Shown here one piece after another: positions 1-7,527 of a stretch of 64,000 bases of DNA. Source of the DNA: Saccharopolyspora aridisoli. Lineage in GTDB: Bacteria; Actinomycetota; Actinomycetes; Mycobacteriales; Pseudonocardiaceae. The position numbers were made by a program, and so were the translations under genes. Location: positions 20,272 to 84,271 of the forward strand of contig NZ_SMKV01000024.1 in the NCBI RefSeq assembly GCF_004348445.1. Direction: 5' to 3'. Below the pieces are notes generated by a model. It was not told the origin of the DNA. It did no database searches and saw nothing but the letters and a program-made list of their open reading frames with translations. Position 1 is the first letter of the stretch. Each line of letters starts with the position of its first letter.

Positions 1-1
1 G

Positions 2-85
2 ATGCTCGACCAGCTTCCGCCCGCCGCCCGGGACAGCGTGCTTCGCAGCATCAACGATCAGCCGGCGGCAACACCCGGTCGGTGA
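2..85 (+). CDS. Possible 3' end of a gene cut by the window edge
   Basis: One plus-strand frame is open from the first base to a TGA at 83-85 and reads as a plausible C-terminus ending DQPAATPGR. If real, the gene converges with the TetR gene and overlaps its 3' end by about 35 bp. Only 27 codons are visible, so no family can be named, and the frame may be chance. Confidence 0.25.
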   Translation: MLDQLPPAARDSVLRSINDQPAATPGR

Positions 86-620
86 TGCCCGCCAGGTGCG
101 AGGCCATCTCCTCCATCGGCAGGTATCCGCTGCCCGCCAGCACCAGCGAGCCCACGAACGCCGTCATCACGGCCTCCAGCGCCGACGGATCGGCATCGCC
201 GACGGCGTCGGTCAGCCGCCGGTGGACCTCCCGGCCGATTTCGTCGCGGAGCCGCTTGACCTCCTGCTGGTCGGCCAGCATCGCCGTGGTGCAGGCCCGC
301 ACCAGCGCCGGTTCGGCGGCCAGCATCCGCGCGATCGTGTCCACCACCTGCGCCACGTCCGCGCCGGGCGTGCCTGTGCGGCCCTCGTCGCTGGGCGGCA
401 ACGCCTGGACGCGCTTCCAGAACACGGCCGTGACCAGGTGCTCCTTCGAGGAGAAGTAGGAGTAGGCCGTGGCGCGGGAGACCTCGGCGCGTTCGGCCAC
501 CGACCGCACGGTCAACGCTCCGAAGCCGCGCTCCTCCAGCTCTTCGACCGTGGCCTCGAGCAACCGGCGAACGGTCTCGGCACGTTTGCCTTCCACGAAC
601 TGACGGACGGGCTCGGTCAT
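51..620 (-). CDS. TetR family transcriptional regulator
   Basis: A 189-residue protein with a TetR-type helix-turn-helix at about residues 34-60 (VAERAEVSRATAYSYFSSKE) and a divergent alpha-helical ligand domain. It is probably a ligand-responsive repressor. It lies beyond kstR on the same strand and faces away from it. A near-match to the KstR operator lies about 230 bp upstream (850-863), so it may belong to the steroid regulon; that is inference. It does not resemble KstR2 closely enough to assign. No strong Shine-Dalgarno sequence precedes the ATG at 620. Confidence 0.85.
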   Translation of the reverse strand: MTEPVRQFVEGKRAETVRRLLEATVEELEERGFGALTVRSVAERAEVSRATAYSYFSSKEHLVTAVFWKRVQALPPSDEGRTGTPGADVAQVVDTIARMLAAEPALVRACTTAMLADQQEVKRLRDEIGREVHRRLTDAVGDADPSALEAVMTAFVGSLVLAGSGYLPMEEMASHLAGITDRVLPPADR

Positions 621-640
621 GCGATGAGCCTAACGCTCGG

Positions 641-792
641 GGTTCGTGATCTCTTCGCTTGGCGGTGCGGGTGGCGGAACCTGACACGCCCTCTGGCTCC
701 GGGTCCGCGACTTGAGCATGCCGATACACGCGGCGCTGCGGCTGTCCTCACCGGAAGACGTGTTAGAACCCGCGGCTGTGCCGGGTGCTCAG
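641..792. repeat. Dispersed intergenic repeat, copy 1 (diverged)
   Basis: The gap between the two TetR genes aligns with segments at 21549-21736 and 39431-39586. Shared blocks in the same order are GGCGGTGCGGGTGGCGGA, CGACTTG.GCATGCCG and GAACCCGCGGC. This copy is the most diverged and shows no terminal inverted repeat. It carries no gene. Confidence 0.55.
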
Positions 793-806
793 GTGGGGCA
801 AGAAGG

Positions 807-823
807 AAGCGACTTCGTCGCTT
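807..823 (-). terminator. Candidate kstR terminator hairpin
   Basis: AAGCGA (807-812) pairs with TCGCTT (818-823) around a CTTCG loop. It lies about 50 bp past the kstR stop. There is no U-tract, as is common in actinomycetes. Confidence 0.35.
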
Positions 824-849
824 GCCGTGTGTTCTCCGCAGTTCGCAAC

Positions 850-863
850 GATAACGAGTTCTA
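850..863. promoter_or_regulatory. KstR operator-like site
   Basis: The 14-mer matches the KstR consensus TnnAACnnGTTnnA in every fixed position except the first T. It lies between the two TetR genes, just past the kstR stop and upstream of the 51-620 gene. Confidence 0.45.
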
Positions 864-875
864 CGTCCTTGGATT

Positions 876-1502
876 TCATCGGAGGAGGAGTCGGACCGTG
901 AGTTCCAGGCGGTTGGACACGTCGGTGGCGGAGGCTCGCCGGGTCACCCAGGCGACCAGGTTCGACAGCCAGACGTCACCGATCACCCGGGCCACCGCCA
1001 CCTGCTCCTCGCTGGGCTCGCCGTCGCTCATCACCGCGATGAACATGGCCTCCATCATCCGGTTTGCCGTGTCGACCTCGGTGGCGGCCGAGGCGTCCGC
1101 CGACATCAGCGCGCGGGTGACCGCCTCGGAGAGGTTCGGGTTGCGCTGGAAGGCCCGGGTGAGCCGGCTGAGCACGAACAGCAGCCGCTCGTAGGGCGAA
1201 TCACCGCGGATCGGCGCGCGGTCCAGGCGTTCCTGGATGCGCTCCAGCTCGCGCACGAGGCTCGCCACCAGCAGGTGGACCTTGGACGGGAAGTAGCGGT
1301 ACAACGTGCCCAGCGCGACGTCGGCGCGCTCGGCGACGGCGCGCATCTGCACCGCGTCGAAACCGCCCTTGTCGGCCAGGGCGACGGTCGCGTCGAGGAT
1401 CCGCTTTCGGCGGTCGCGCTGGGCGGTCGCGGTGAGCTCGTCATCGGCCATCGCGTTGAGCGCGCGTCCGCCCTGGCCGTTCCGGTTGGCGGCAGAACTC
1501 AT
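876..1502 (-). CDS. kstR: KstR, TetR-family repressor of the cholesterol regulon
   Basis: A 208-residue protein closely resembling mycobacterial KstR. The N-terminal core AQRDRRKRILDATVALADKG leads into the TetR helix-turn-helix (about 50-73, VQMRAVAERADVALGTLYRY), and the C-terminus keeps the family segment VIGDVWLSNLVAWVTRRASA. KstR represses cholesterol uptake and catabolism genes and is released by cholest-4-en-3-one-26-oyl-CoA-type ligands; that is family knowledge. The ATG at 1502 is preceded by AGGGGG about 10 nt upstream. An internal ATG at 1451 would match the mycobacterial N-terminus equally well. Neighbouring kshA, fadE26/27 and mce4, with consensus operators, support the assignment. 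Confidence 0.93.
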   Translation of the reverse strand: MSSAANRNGQGGRALNAMADDELTATAQRDRRKRILDATVALADKGGFDAVQMRAVAERADVALGTLYRYFPSKVHLLVASLVRELERIQERLDRAPIRGDSPYERLLFVLSRLTRAFQRNPNLSEAVTRALMSADASAATEVDTANRMMEAMFIAVMSDGEPSEEQVAVARVIGDVWLSNLVAWVTRRASATDVSNRLELTVRLLLR

Positions 1503-1609
1503 CGGCGCAACGCCCCCTAGCGCATTGGCGGAAAGGCGTTGGCGCGCCAACCGCGAGATCACGTAACGCGGTGTGATCGGGTAACCCGGTCCACCGGTCT
1601 TCTCGAGGA

Positions 1610-1909
1610 TCACCCCTTGGTATCGGGAACTCCCAGGATGCCCTCGCGGAGCGCGTGCTCGATGGTGGCGCGCAGCCGAGGGCAGGTGTCCACCAGGGCC
1701 GGGTGCTCGCCCTCGGCGATGCGTGCGGCGATCTCCGGGCAGTCGCCGGTCGACGTGGTCCACTGGATGCTGGTCTGCTCCGGGCTGAGCTTCTTGACCA
1801 GCACCCGCACCCCGCACGTGGCGCATGGCAGCGGGCGCAGGCCTCCTTCCAGGTAGAGCCGCTGGTCGGCGGCCGTGCTGGCTGGGACGTAGGGGCGGGC
1901 GGCCGTCAT
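1610..1909 (-). CDS. Small four-cysteine protein coupled to kshA
   Basis: A 99-residue protein whose ATG overlaps the kshA stop in an ATGA. It has Cys29-x2-Cys32 followed by Cys57 and Cys76, a spacing that could bind zinc or an iron-sulfur centre. There is no signal peptide or membrane segment. Small uncharacterised proteins next to kshA occur in other actinomycete steroid clusters. The tight coupling suggests a role with the hydroxylase, perhaps assembly or electron transfer, but this is inference. It is not the usual KshB reductase, which is a much larger FAD/2Fe-2S protein. Confidence 0.75.
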   Translation of the reverse strand: MTAARPYVPASTAADQRLYLEGGLRPLPCATCGVRVLVKKLSPEQTSIQWTTSTGDCPEIAARIAEGEHPALVDTCPRLRATIEHALREGILGVPDTKG

Positions 1910-3063
1910 GACTTGCCGGCTCCCTCTGCTTCGCGACGGGCCAGGTTCTCGGCGACCTCGGCTTCCCACGCCCGCACGGCGCGAGTGGTGTCCACCTCGA
2001 ATTCGAAGCGGGAGGTCATCTCCTCGCTGACGTCCTCGACGTCCACGTAGAACTGGTCGTACCAGCGGCGGAGCTGGTAGACCGGCCCGTCTTCCGCGAC
2101 CAGGAGCGGGTTGTCGATCCGCGACTTGTTCCGCCAGATCTCCACGTCTTGGAGGAATCCGACGCCGAAGGACTTGGCGAACTTGCCCGCCACCATGTCG
2201 GCCTGCTCGTCGTCGAGGCCGGGCAGCTTCTTGACCGAAACGCCCCACTGGAGGACGAAACTCGTCGGCGAGATCGGGTAGTGGCAGTTGATGAGGTAGG
2301 CGTCGATCGGCGTGCCCTTGAACTCGGTCCACAGCCGGTTGATCATGTACGAAGGACCGTAGTAGCTGGCCTCCGAACGCAGCGTGGTGTCGTCGCCGGC
2401 GTAGTTGCCCTGCGAGGCGCCCACGTCGGGACGTCCGCGCGAGTGCAGGTGTTGGGTGGCGACGTGACCTTCGAAGATGTTCTTGAAGTACGTCGGGAAG
2501 GCGAAGTGCACGTAGAAGAAGTGCGCCATGTCCACGACGTTGTCGATGATCTCGCGGCAGTTGGAGTTGTCGATCTGCACGCGGTCCCAAGTCCAGTTCG
2601 ACCACTCGTCTGTGAAGACCTCGTCGATCCGCGGGATCGTGACCTCGGCCGGAGGCGGGTTGCCCTGCGGGTCGTGGTAGACGAACAGCTGCTTGTTCTC
2701 CTCCAGCGTGAGCCACGAGCGGGTCCGGGCGCGGCCGGGAACCCGCTTGGCGTAGGGGATGGAGGTGCAACGGCCGTTGCCGCCCCAGCGCCAGTCGTGG
2801 AAGGGGCAGGCCACCGAGTCGCCCTTGACCTCGCCCTGGGTGAGGTCGCCGCCCATGTGCCTGCAGTAGCCGTCGAGCACGTGCAGCGCGCCCTGGCTGT
2901 CGGCGAAGACCACGAGCTTGGTGCCGAACGCGTGCACCGCGTGCGGCTTGCCGTCCTGGAACTCCTCGACGGGGCCCAGGCAGTGCCACCCCCGGGCGAA
3001 CCGTTGTGGCGGGGCACCGGCATCGATCGTGCGCACCCCGTGCTCACGCTCCGTCCCGCTCAT
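1906..3063 (-). CDS. kshA: 3-ketosteroid 9-alpha-monooxygenase, oxygenase subunit KshA
   Basis: A 385-residue Rieske non-heme iron oxygenase. It 9-alpha-hydroxylates androstene-dione-type steroids, the step that with KstD opens ring B; it needs the reductase KshB, which is not in this window. Rieske ligands are Cys67-x-His69 and Cys86-x2-His89. The mononuclear iron site is His181 and His186, with the acidic ligand in FLQDVEIW (Asp306). A GGAGGG ribosome site lies 5 nt before the ATG. Two consensus KstR boxes lie in the gap upstream, so the gene has its own repressed promoter and probably carries the small downstream gene along. Confidence 0.95.
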   Translation of the reverse strand: MSGTEREHGVRTIDAGAPPQRFARGWHCLGPVEEFQDGKPHAVHAFGTKLVVFADSQGALHVLDGYCRHMGGDLTQGEVKGDSVACPFHDWRWGGNGRCTSIPYAKRVPGRARTRSWLTLEENKQLFVYHDPQGNPPPAEVTIPRIDEVFTDEWSNWTWDRVQIDNSNCREIIDNVVDMAHFFYVHFAFPTYFKNIFEGHVATQHLHSRGRPDVGASQGNYAGDDTTLRSEASYYGPSYMINRLWTEFKGTPIDAYLINCHYPISPTSFVLQWGVSVKKLPGLDDEQADMVAGKFAKSFGVGFLQDVEIWRNKSRIDNPLLVAEDGPVYQLRRWYDQFYVDVEDVSEEMTSRFEFEVDTTRAVRAWEAEVAENLARREAEGAGKS

Positions 3064-3093
3064 CGCGTCCCTCCATCAGTCACGTGTTGTATG

Positions 3094-3107
3094 TGAAACA
3101 GGTTATA
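3094..3107. promoter_or_regulatory. KstR box, kshA promoter (proximal)
   Basis: TGAAACAGGTTATA fits TnnAACnnGTTnnA at all eight fixed positions. It lies 31 bp upstream of the kshA start. Confidence 0.8.
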
Positions 3108-3158
3108 GGAATACGGGCCGAAAACGCCATCTGCGGGCGTTGCTCGATTGGAGGAAAT

Positions 3159-3172
3159 TAGAACGAGTTATA
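3159..3172. promoter_or_regulatory. KstR box, kshA promoter (distal)
   Basis: TAGAACGAGTTATA fits the full consensus. It overlaps the fadD17 stop codon and lies 65 bp upstream of the proximal box. Confidence 0.8.
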
Positions 3173-4757
3173 AAACTTGCGGTTGGTAGGTGCCCGTGAG
3201 CGGGCACCACACCGGATCCCGCGTCCGGACTCCCTCGGCGGCGAGCTGGCGCTTGAGCACCTTGTGCGTGGAGGTCCGGGGCAGTTCGGCCACCAGCCGG
3301 ACGTAGCTCGGCCACTGCTTGGGGCCCAGATCCGCCTGCGCCGTCAGGAACTCCTCCAGCGACGCCGGGTCGAACCCGCCGGTGGTGGTGATCGCCGCCA
3401 TCACCGAATCACCCACCTCCGCAGGTCCCGCGTAGACTGCGGCCTGCTGGATCAGCGGGTGGCGCAGCAGGATTCGCTCGATCGGTGCGGCGCCCAGGTT
3501 CTCGCCGCCCACCCGCAGCCAGTCGCTCGAACGCCCCGCGAAGTAGCAGAACCCGTCCGCGTCGAGGTAACCGAGGTCGCCGCTCCAGTACATGCCCTCG
3601 CGCATCCGCTCCGCGTCGGCCTCCGGCGCCCCGTAGTAGCCGGCGAACCAGCCGGGTCCGGTGGTGTTGACCAGCTCGCCGATCGCCGCCTCGCCGTTGA
3701 GCAGCAGGCCGGAGTCGTCGAACTCCGCCGGAGGACAGGGTTTGCCGGTGTCAGGGTCGAAGACCGCTACGCCGTCCGTTGCCTTGCCCAGCGCGCCCGG
3801 AGGGGTGTCCGGGGTGCGGGTGACCGCGATGCCTCCCTCCGAGGAGCCGAAACCGTCGACGACGTGGCAGCCGAACCGCTCGGCGAAACGAGCGATGTCG
3901 CGCTGGTTGCCCTCGTTGCCGTAGACGATGCGCAGCGGGTTGTCGGCGTCGTCCGGTCTCACCGGCGTGGCCAGCACGTAGGACAGCGGAGTGCCGACGT
4001 AGTTGGCGTAGGTCGCGCCGTAACGGCGCACGTCCGGCAGGAAGCCGGAAGCCGAGAACTTCCGCCGCAGGGCCAAGGTCGCGCCCGCCGCCAGCCCGAC
4101 CGACCAGCCCGCCATCAGGGCGTTGGAGTGGAACAGCGGCATTGAGACGTAGGCGACGTCCTCGCCGCCGAGCCCGAATCGCTCGGCCAGCATCCGGCCT
4201 GGGAAGGCGATCTTGGCGTGGGTGCAGCGCACCGCCTTCGGATCGCCACCGGTTCCCGAGGTGAACACCAGGACCAGCAGGTCATCGCCGCAGGCGGGCA
4301 CCGGGTCCAGCGGCGCACCGATGTGCCGGTCGAGCTCGCGGTGCCAGGGATCCAGCGTGAAGACCTCTACCCCGTCGAGGTCCAAGTCTTCCAGCAGCGG
4401 CGCGTAGGCGGCATCGGCGAGCACGATCCGGCAGTCGGCCAGCCGGATGTCGCGCTCCAGCGCCGCGCCCCTGCGGGTCGGGTTGAGGCCGACCACCACC
4501 GAACCCGACAGCGCAGCACCGCCGAGCAGGAACGAGAACTCCGGGACGTTGTCCAGCAGCACGCCGATGTGCGGTGGTTCGTCGGAGGGCAGCAGCTCGC
4601 GCAGCAGCGCGGCGCGCTCCGCGCTGTGCCGCACGTGCTCGGCCCAGGTCCACTCGCCGTCCTCGGCGCGCAGTCCCGGCCGGCCGTCGTCGGCCCTGGC
4701 CAGCAGCAGTTCGGTGACCGTCGGCACCACCTCCGGCCGCGACAGCGCGGAGCTCAT
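3168..4757 (-). CDS. fadD17: FadD17-like acyl-CoA synthetase
   Basis: A 529-residue member of the ANL adenylating family. The phosphate-binding loop is FTSGTGGDPKA (about 165-175). Further on are GFGSSEGG and the hinge/adenine motif SGDLGYLDADG with GRSSDWLRVGGENL, and near the C-terminus the likely catalytic lysine in STHKVLKRQL. It would activate a carboxylated steroid side chain or fatty acid to its CoA ester. Mycobacteria have the same group fadE26-fadE27-fadD17 beside mce4, which is the basis for the symbol. The ATG overlaps the fadE27 stop (ATGA at 4754-4757), so the two are translationally coupled. Confidence 0.87.
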   Translation of the reverse strand: MSSALSRPEVVPTVTELLLARADDGRPGLRAEDGEWTWAEHVRHSAERAALLRELLPSDEPPHIGVLLDNVPEFSFLLGGAALSGSVVVGLNPTRRGAALERDIRLADCRIVLADAAYAPLLEDLDLDGVEVFTLDPWHRELDRHIGAPLDPVPACGDDLLVLVFTSGTGGDPKAVRCTHAKIAFPGRMLAERFGLGGEDVAYVSMPLFHSNALMAGWSVGLAAGATLALRRKFSASGFLPDVRRYGATYANYVGTPLSYVLATPVRPDDADNPLRIVYGNEGNQRDIARFAERFGCHVVDGFGSSEGGIAVTRTPDTPPGALGKATDGVAVFDPDTGKPCPPAEFDDSGLLLNGEAAIGELVNTTGPGWFAGYYGAPEADAERMREGMYWSGDLGYLDADGFCYFAGRSSDWLRVGGENLGAAPIERILLRHPLIQQAAVYAGPAEVGDSVMAAITTTGGFDPASLEEFLTAQADLGPKQWPSYVRLVAELPRTSTHKVLKRQLAAEGVRTRDPVWCPLTGTYQPQVL

Positions 4758-5842
4758 CGAGCCGCCAGGCCCGCGCCGATCCGGCGCAGCTGCGCGGTCG
4801 CCCCGCCCAGCGCGAACTCGTTGCGCTTGGCGGCCACGAAGTAGCGGTGCAGCTCGTGGTCGACGTCGATGCCGACACCGCCGTGCACGTGAACCGCGGT
4901 GTGCGCCAACCGGTGCCCGGCTTCGGCCGCCCAGAACTTCGCGGTGGCGGTCTCTTCCGCGCACGGCATGCCCTCGGAGGCCATCCAGGAGGCTTGCCAG
5001 AGGGTCAGCCGCGCGGCCTCCACGTCGATGAAACCGTCGGCCAGCCGCTGCGCCACGGCTTGGAAGGTGCCGATCGGACGGCCGAACTGCACGCGCTCCC
5101 CGGCGTAGGCGCTGGTGCGTTCCAGCGCGCCGGAGAGCACACCGACCTGCACCGCGCACACGCCGATAGTCGCGCGGACGATGAGCTGGTGCAGCGCTTC
5201 GGAACCGAGCACGTCGGCGTTGCTGATGCGGACGCCGGAGAGCTCCAGCCAGCCCTCGCTGTCGCCGTCGACGATCTCCTGGCGCTGCATCCGCGTTCCG
5301 GGGTCGCCGGGCCGGACCAGGAAGATCCGCGGTCCGTCGGCGGTGGCGGCGGGGACGAGCACGAGGTCGGCGATGGGGCCTGCGGGCACGGTGACCTTGG
5401 TGCCGGTGAGCACCCACTGGTCGCCGTTCCGCTCGGCGCGGGTGGCGGGGGAGTCCGGGGTGGCGCCGCCGTCCTCGGTCAGCGCGGCGGTGAGCACGAC
5501 CTCGCCGCGCACGGCGGGTTCGACCCAGCGCTGCCGGTGCTCGTCGGTGCCGAACTCGGCGAGAGTCGTGGCACCCATGGTGATCGACGGCAGGTAGGGC
5601 ACGGGGGCCACCGCGCGGCCGATCTCGATCAGCACGCTGCACTGCTCCAGCAGCCCGTAGCCGCCGTCGGGCAGTGCTGCGGTGAGCACGTCGGCCTTGG
5701 CCAGCTCAGTCCACAGCGCGCGGTCGAAGCGGTCGTCCTGCGCGTCGATCTCTCGCAGCCGCTCGTTGGTGACCTTGTCGCCGAGGATGCGCCCGACCAG
5801 CCCGGCCAGGTCCTCCTGGGCCTCGGTCAAGGTGAAATCCAT
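4754..5842 (-). CDS. fadE27: Acyl-CoA dehydrogenase FadE27 (ChsE5-like subunit)
   Basis: A 362-residue acyl-CoA dehydrogenase with the typical C-terminal segments FGRPIGTFQAVAQRLAD and HVHGGVGIDVDHELHRYF. In mycobacteria FadE26 and FadE27 form an alpha2-beta2 enzyme (ChsE4-ChsE5) that starts beta-oxidation of the cholesterol side chain. The pairing with fadE26 here supports the same job. AGGAGG precedes the ATG by about 5 nt. It is separated from fadE26 by about 97 bp and overlaps fadD17 by 4 bp. Confidence 0.9.
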   Translation of the reverse strand: MDFTLTEAQEDLAGLVGRILGDKVTNERLREIDAQDDRFDRALWTELAKADVLTAALPDGGYGLLEQCSVLIEIGRAVAPVPYLPSITMGATTLAEFGTDEHRQRWVEPAVRGEVVLTAALTEDGGATPDSPATRAERNGDQWVLTGTKVTVPAGPIADLVLVPAATADGPRIFLVRPGDPGTRMQRQEIVDGDSEGWLELSGVRISNADVLGSEALHQLIVRATIGVCAVQVGVLSGALERTSAYAGERVQFGRPIGTFQAVAQRLADGFIDVEAARLTLWQASWMASEGMPCAEETATAKFWAAEAGHRLAHTAVHVHGGVGIDVDHELHRYFVAAKRNEFALGGATAQLRRIGAGLAAR

Positions 5843-5939
5843 GTCGCCTCCTGGGGGTGGTGGGTGTGGCCGGTTCCGGTCCGAACTGACCGGGCACGAC
5901 GGACATGTTCATGGACGGTCCGGACCAGAACTGCCCGGG

Positions 5940-7115
5940 TCAGCGCTTCGCAGTGGGAAGGCCGAGGCCGACGGCGGCGATGATGTCGCGCTGAACCTCG
6001 TTCGTGCCGCCGCCGAAGGTGAGGATCAGCGCCGAACGGTGCATCCGCTCGATCCGCCCGGCCAGCACCGCTCCCTTCGACCCGGAGCGGACGTAGCCCG
6101 AAGTGCCCAGCACCTCCATGAGCAGCCGGTAGGCCTCGGTGGCGAACTCGGTGCCGAAGACCTTCGTCGCGGACGCCGCCGCCGGAGCCGGGTGCTGCTC
6201 GGCGGTGGTCGCGATCTTCCAGTTCATCAGCTTCAGGAATTCCGCGCCCGCGTGCACCCGCGCGAGGTGCTGCTGCACCCACTCCTGGTCGATCACCCGC
6301 CGACCGTCGGACAACCGGGTCTGCGCCGCCCAGTCCCGCACCTCCGACAGCGCCAGCTGCAGCGGGGCGGCGGAGGTGAGCGCGACGCGCTCGTGGTTGA
6401 GCTGGTTCGTCACCAGCGGCCAGCCCTCGTTCTCGGTCCCGACCAACGACGACGTCGGAACCCGCACGTCGGAGTAGTAGGTGGCGCTGGTCGTCGGCCC
6501 GGACACGGTGTGCACCGGGGTCCAGGAGAAGCCGGGGGAGGAGGTGGGCACGACGAGCACGCTCAACCCGCGGTGCTTGCGGGCCTCGGGATCGGTGCGG
6601 CAGGCCAGCCAGACGTAGTCGGCGTACTGGACGAGGCTGGTCCACATCTTCTGGCCGTTGATCACGTAGTCCTCGCCGTCGCGCACGGCGGTGGTGCGCA
6701 GCGAGGCCAGGTCGGTGCCTGCTTCGGGTTCGGAGTAGCCGATGGCGAAGTGGATCTCACCGGCCGCGATCTTGGGCAGGAAGTGGGACTTCTGCTCGTC
6801 GGTGCCGAACCGCATGATGGTCGGCGCGATGCTGTTGAGCGTCAGGAAGGGGACCGGGGCGCCGGCGATGGCCGCCTCGTCTGTGAAGATCAGCTGGTCC
6901 AGCATGCTGCGGTCCTGCCCGCCGTACTCCTCGGGCCAACCCAGTGCCAGCCAGCCGTCGGCCCCCATCTGCCGCACCAGCTGCTCGTAGGCGCCGCCGT
7001 CGCCGTAATCGCCTTGCGAGAGCTCCTGGCGAAGCTCGGGCGTCATGAGATCGGCGAAGTAGGCGCGCAACTCCTCACGCAGCTCCTCGTGCTCGGGCGT
7101 GTAGGCGATGCGCAT
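5940..7115 (-). CDS. fadE26: Acyl-CoA dehydrogenase FadE26 (ChsE4-like subunit)
   Basis: A 391-residue acyl-CoA dehydrogenase and likely partner of FadE27 in steroid side-chain dehydrogenation. The fold is complete: an N-terminal helical domain, the FAD/substrate region AIGYSEPEAGTD and NGQKMWTS, and a C-terminal part ending FGGGTNEVQRDIIA. The start MRIAYTPEHEEL at 7115 was chosen because GGGAGG lies 5 nt upstream; a longer in-frame extension has no ribosome site. A KstR box lies 27 bp upstream of the start. It is the first gene of the leftward fadE26-fadE27-fadD17 operon. Confidence 0.92.
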   Translation of the reverse strand: MRIAYTPEHEELREELRAYFADLMTPELRQELSQGDYGDGGAYEQLVRQMGADGWLALGWPEEYGGQDRSMLDQLIFTDEAAIAGAPVPFLTLNSIAPTIMRFGTDEQKSHFLPKIAAGEIHFAIGYSEPEAGTDLASLRTTAVRDGEDYVINGQKMWTSLVQYADYVWLACRTDPEARKHRGLSVLVVPTSSPGFSWTPVHTVSGPTTSATYYSDVRVPTSSLVGTENEGWPLVTNQLNHERVALTSAAPLQLALSEVRDWAAQTRLSDGRRVIDQEWVQQHLARVHAGAEFLKLMNWKIATTAEQHPAPAAASATKVFGTEFATEAYRLLMEVLGTSGYVRSGSKGAVLAGRIERMHRSALILTFGGGTNEVQRDIIAAVGLGLPTAKR

Positions 7116-7141
7116 GCATCCTCCCGGGTGGTACGCGCTTG

Positions 7142-7155
7142 TGGAACACGTTTCG
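7142..7155. promoter_or_regulatory. KstR box, fadE26-proximal
   Basis: TGGAACACGTTTCG has the AACnnGTT core and the leading T; only the terminal A differs from consensus. It lies 27 bp upstream of the fadE26 ATG. Confidence 0.7.
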
Positions 7156-7180
7156 AAAATCATAGACCGGCGGTCGCAAT

Positions 7181-7194
7181 CTGGTCGAGACCAG
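7181..7194. promoter_or_regulatory. Perfect palindrome resembling a DasR site
   Basis: CTGGTC and GACCAG flank a central GA. This differs from the DasR core CTGGTCTAGACCAG only in the centre. It lies between two KstR boxes. The cognate protein is unknown; a GntR or TetR regulator is possible. Confidence 0.4.
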
Positions 7195-7218
7195 CGGGCA
7201 CTGCCTCATCATCAAATG

Positions 7219-7232
7219 TGTAACGTGTTCCA
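7219..7232. promoter_or_regulatory. KstR box, central
   Basis: TGTAACGTGTTCCA fits the consensus at every fixed position. It is 104 bp upstream of fadE26. Confidence 0.75.
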
Positions 7233-7363
7233 GGAATGAGGTTGACGGGCAGAGGTCGCGTCCGAATGGAGCAGTGACCGGGCTCCGGCTTCGCTCGTTG
7301 AAGGCCCGAGGGGGCCGCCCTCTCGAACCCGTGACCCGAATGTGACCGAGAAGTCCCATTCGC

Positions 7364-7377
7364 TAGAACGAGTTTCC
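7364..7377. promoter_or_regulatory. KstR box, mce4-operon side
   Basis: TAGAACGAGTTTCC has the full core and leading T, with a mismatch only at the last position. It lies 151 bp upstream of the alcohol dehydrogenase start, so it probably controls the rightward promoter. Confidence 0.65.
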
Positions 7378-7451
7378 ATCGCTAATTACAGGTCATGCAG
7401 CTGGATGTTCTGGGGAATCCGCGCATCTGGACAGGGCACTTGATACTGAGT

Positions 7452-7465
7452 GAGAACACATTCTA
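7452..7465. promoter_or_regulatory. Degenerate KstR-like half site
   Basis: GAGAACACATTCTA keeps one AAC arm and the terminal A, with two mismatches to consensus. It is 63 bp upstream of the dehydrogenase start. Confidence 0.3.
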
Positions 7466-7527
7466 GTGTGTGTTGGCTAACACCTCCCCGCGCCGTGGCG
7501 GGGGTCGATCCGGTGAGGAGCGTGCCG

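Larger units (their letters stand above)
7116..7527. other. Divergent promoter region between fadE26 and the mce4 operon
   Basis: A 412-bp gene-free stretch that must carry promoters in both directions. It holds three good KstR boxes, one degenerate box, and a 14-bp palindrome at 7181-7194. An inverted repeat GTGTT-GGCT-AACAC lies at 7470-7483. No open frame here looks like a protein. Confidence 0.85.

Noticed and set aside
4811..4826. AACTCGTT core inside fadE27
   Set aside because: It lies in coding sequence and lacks the flanking T and A; probably codon-driven.
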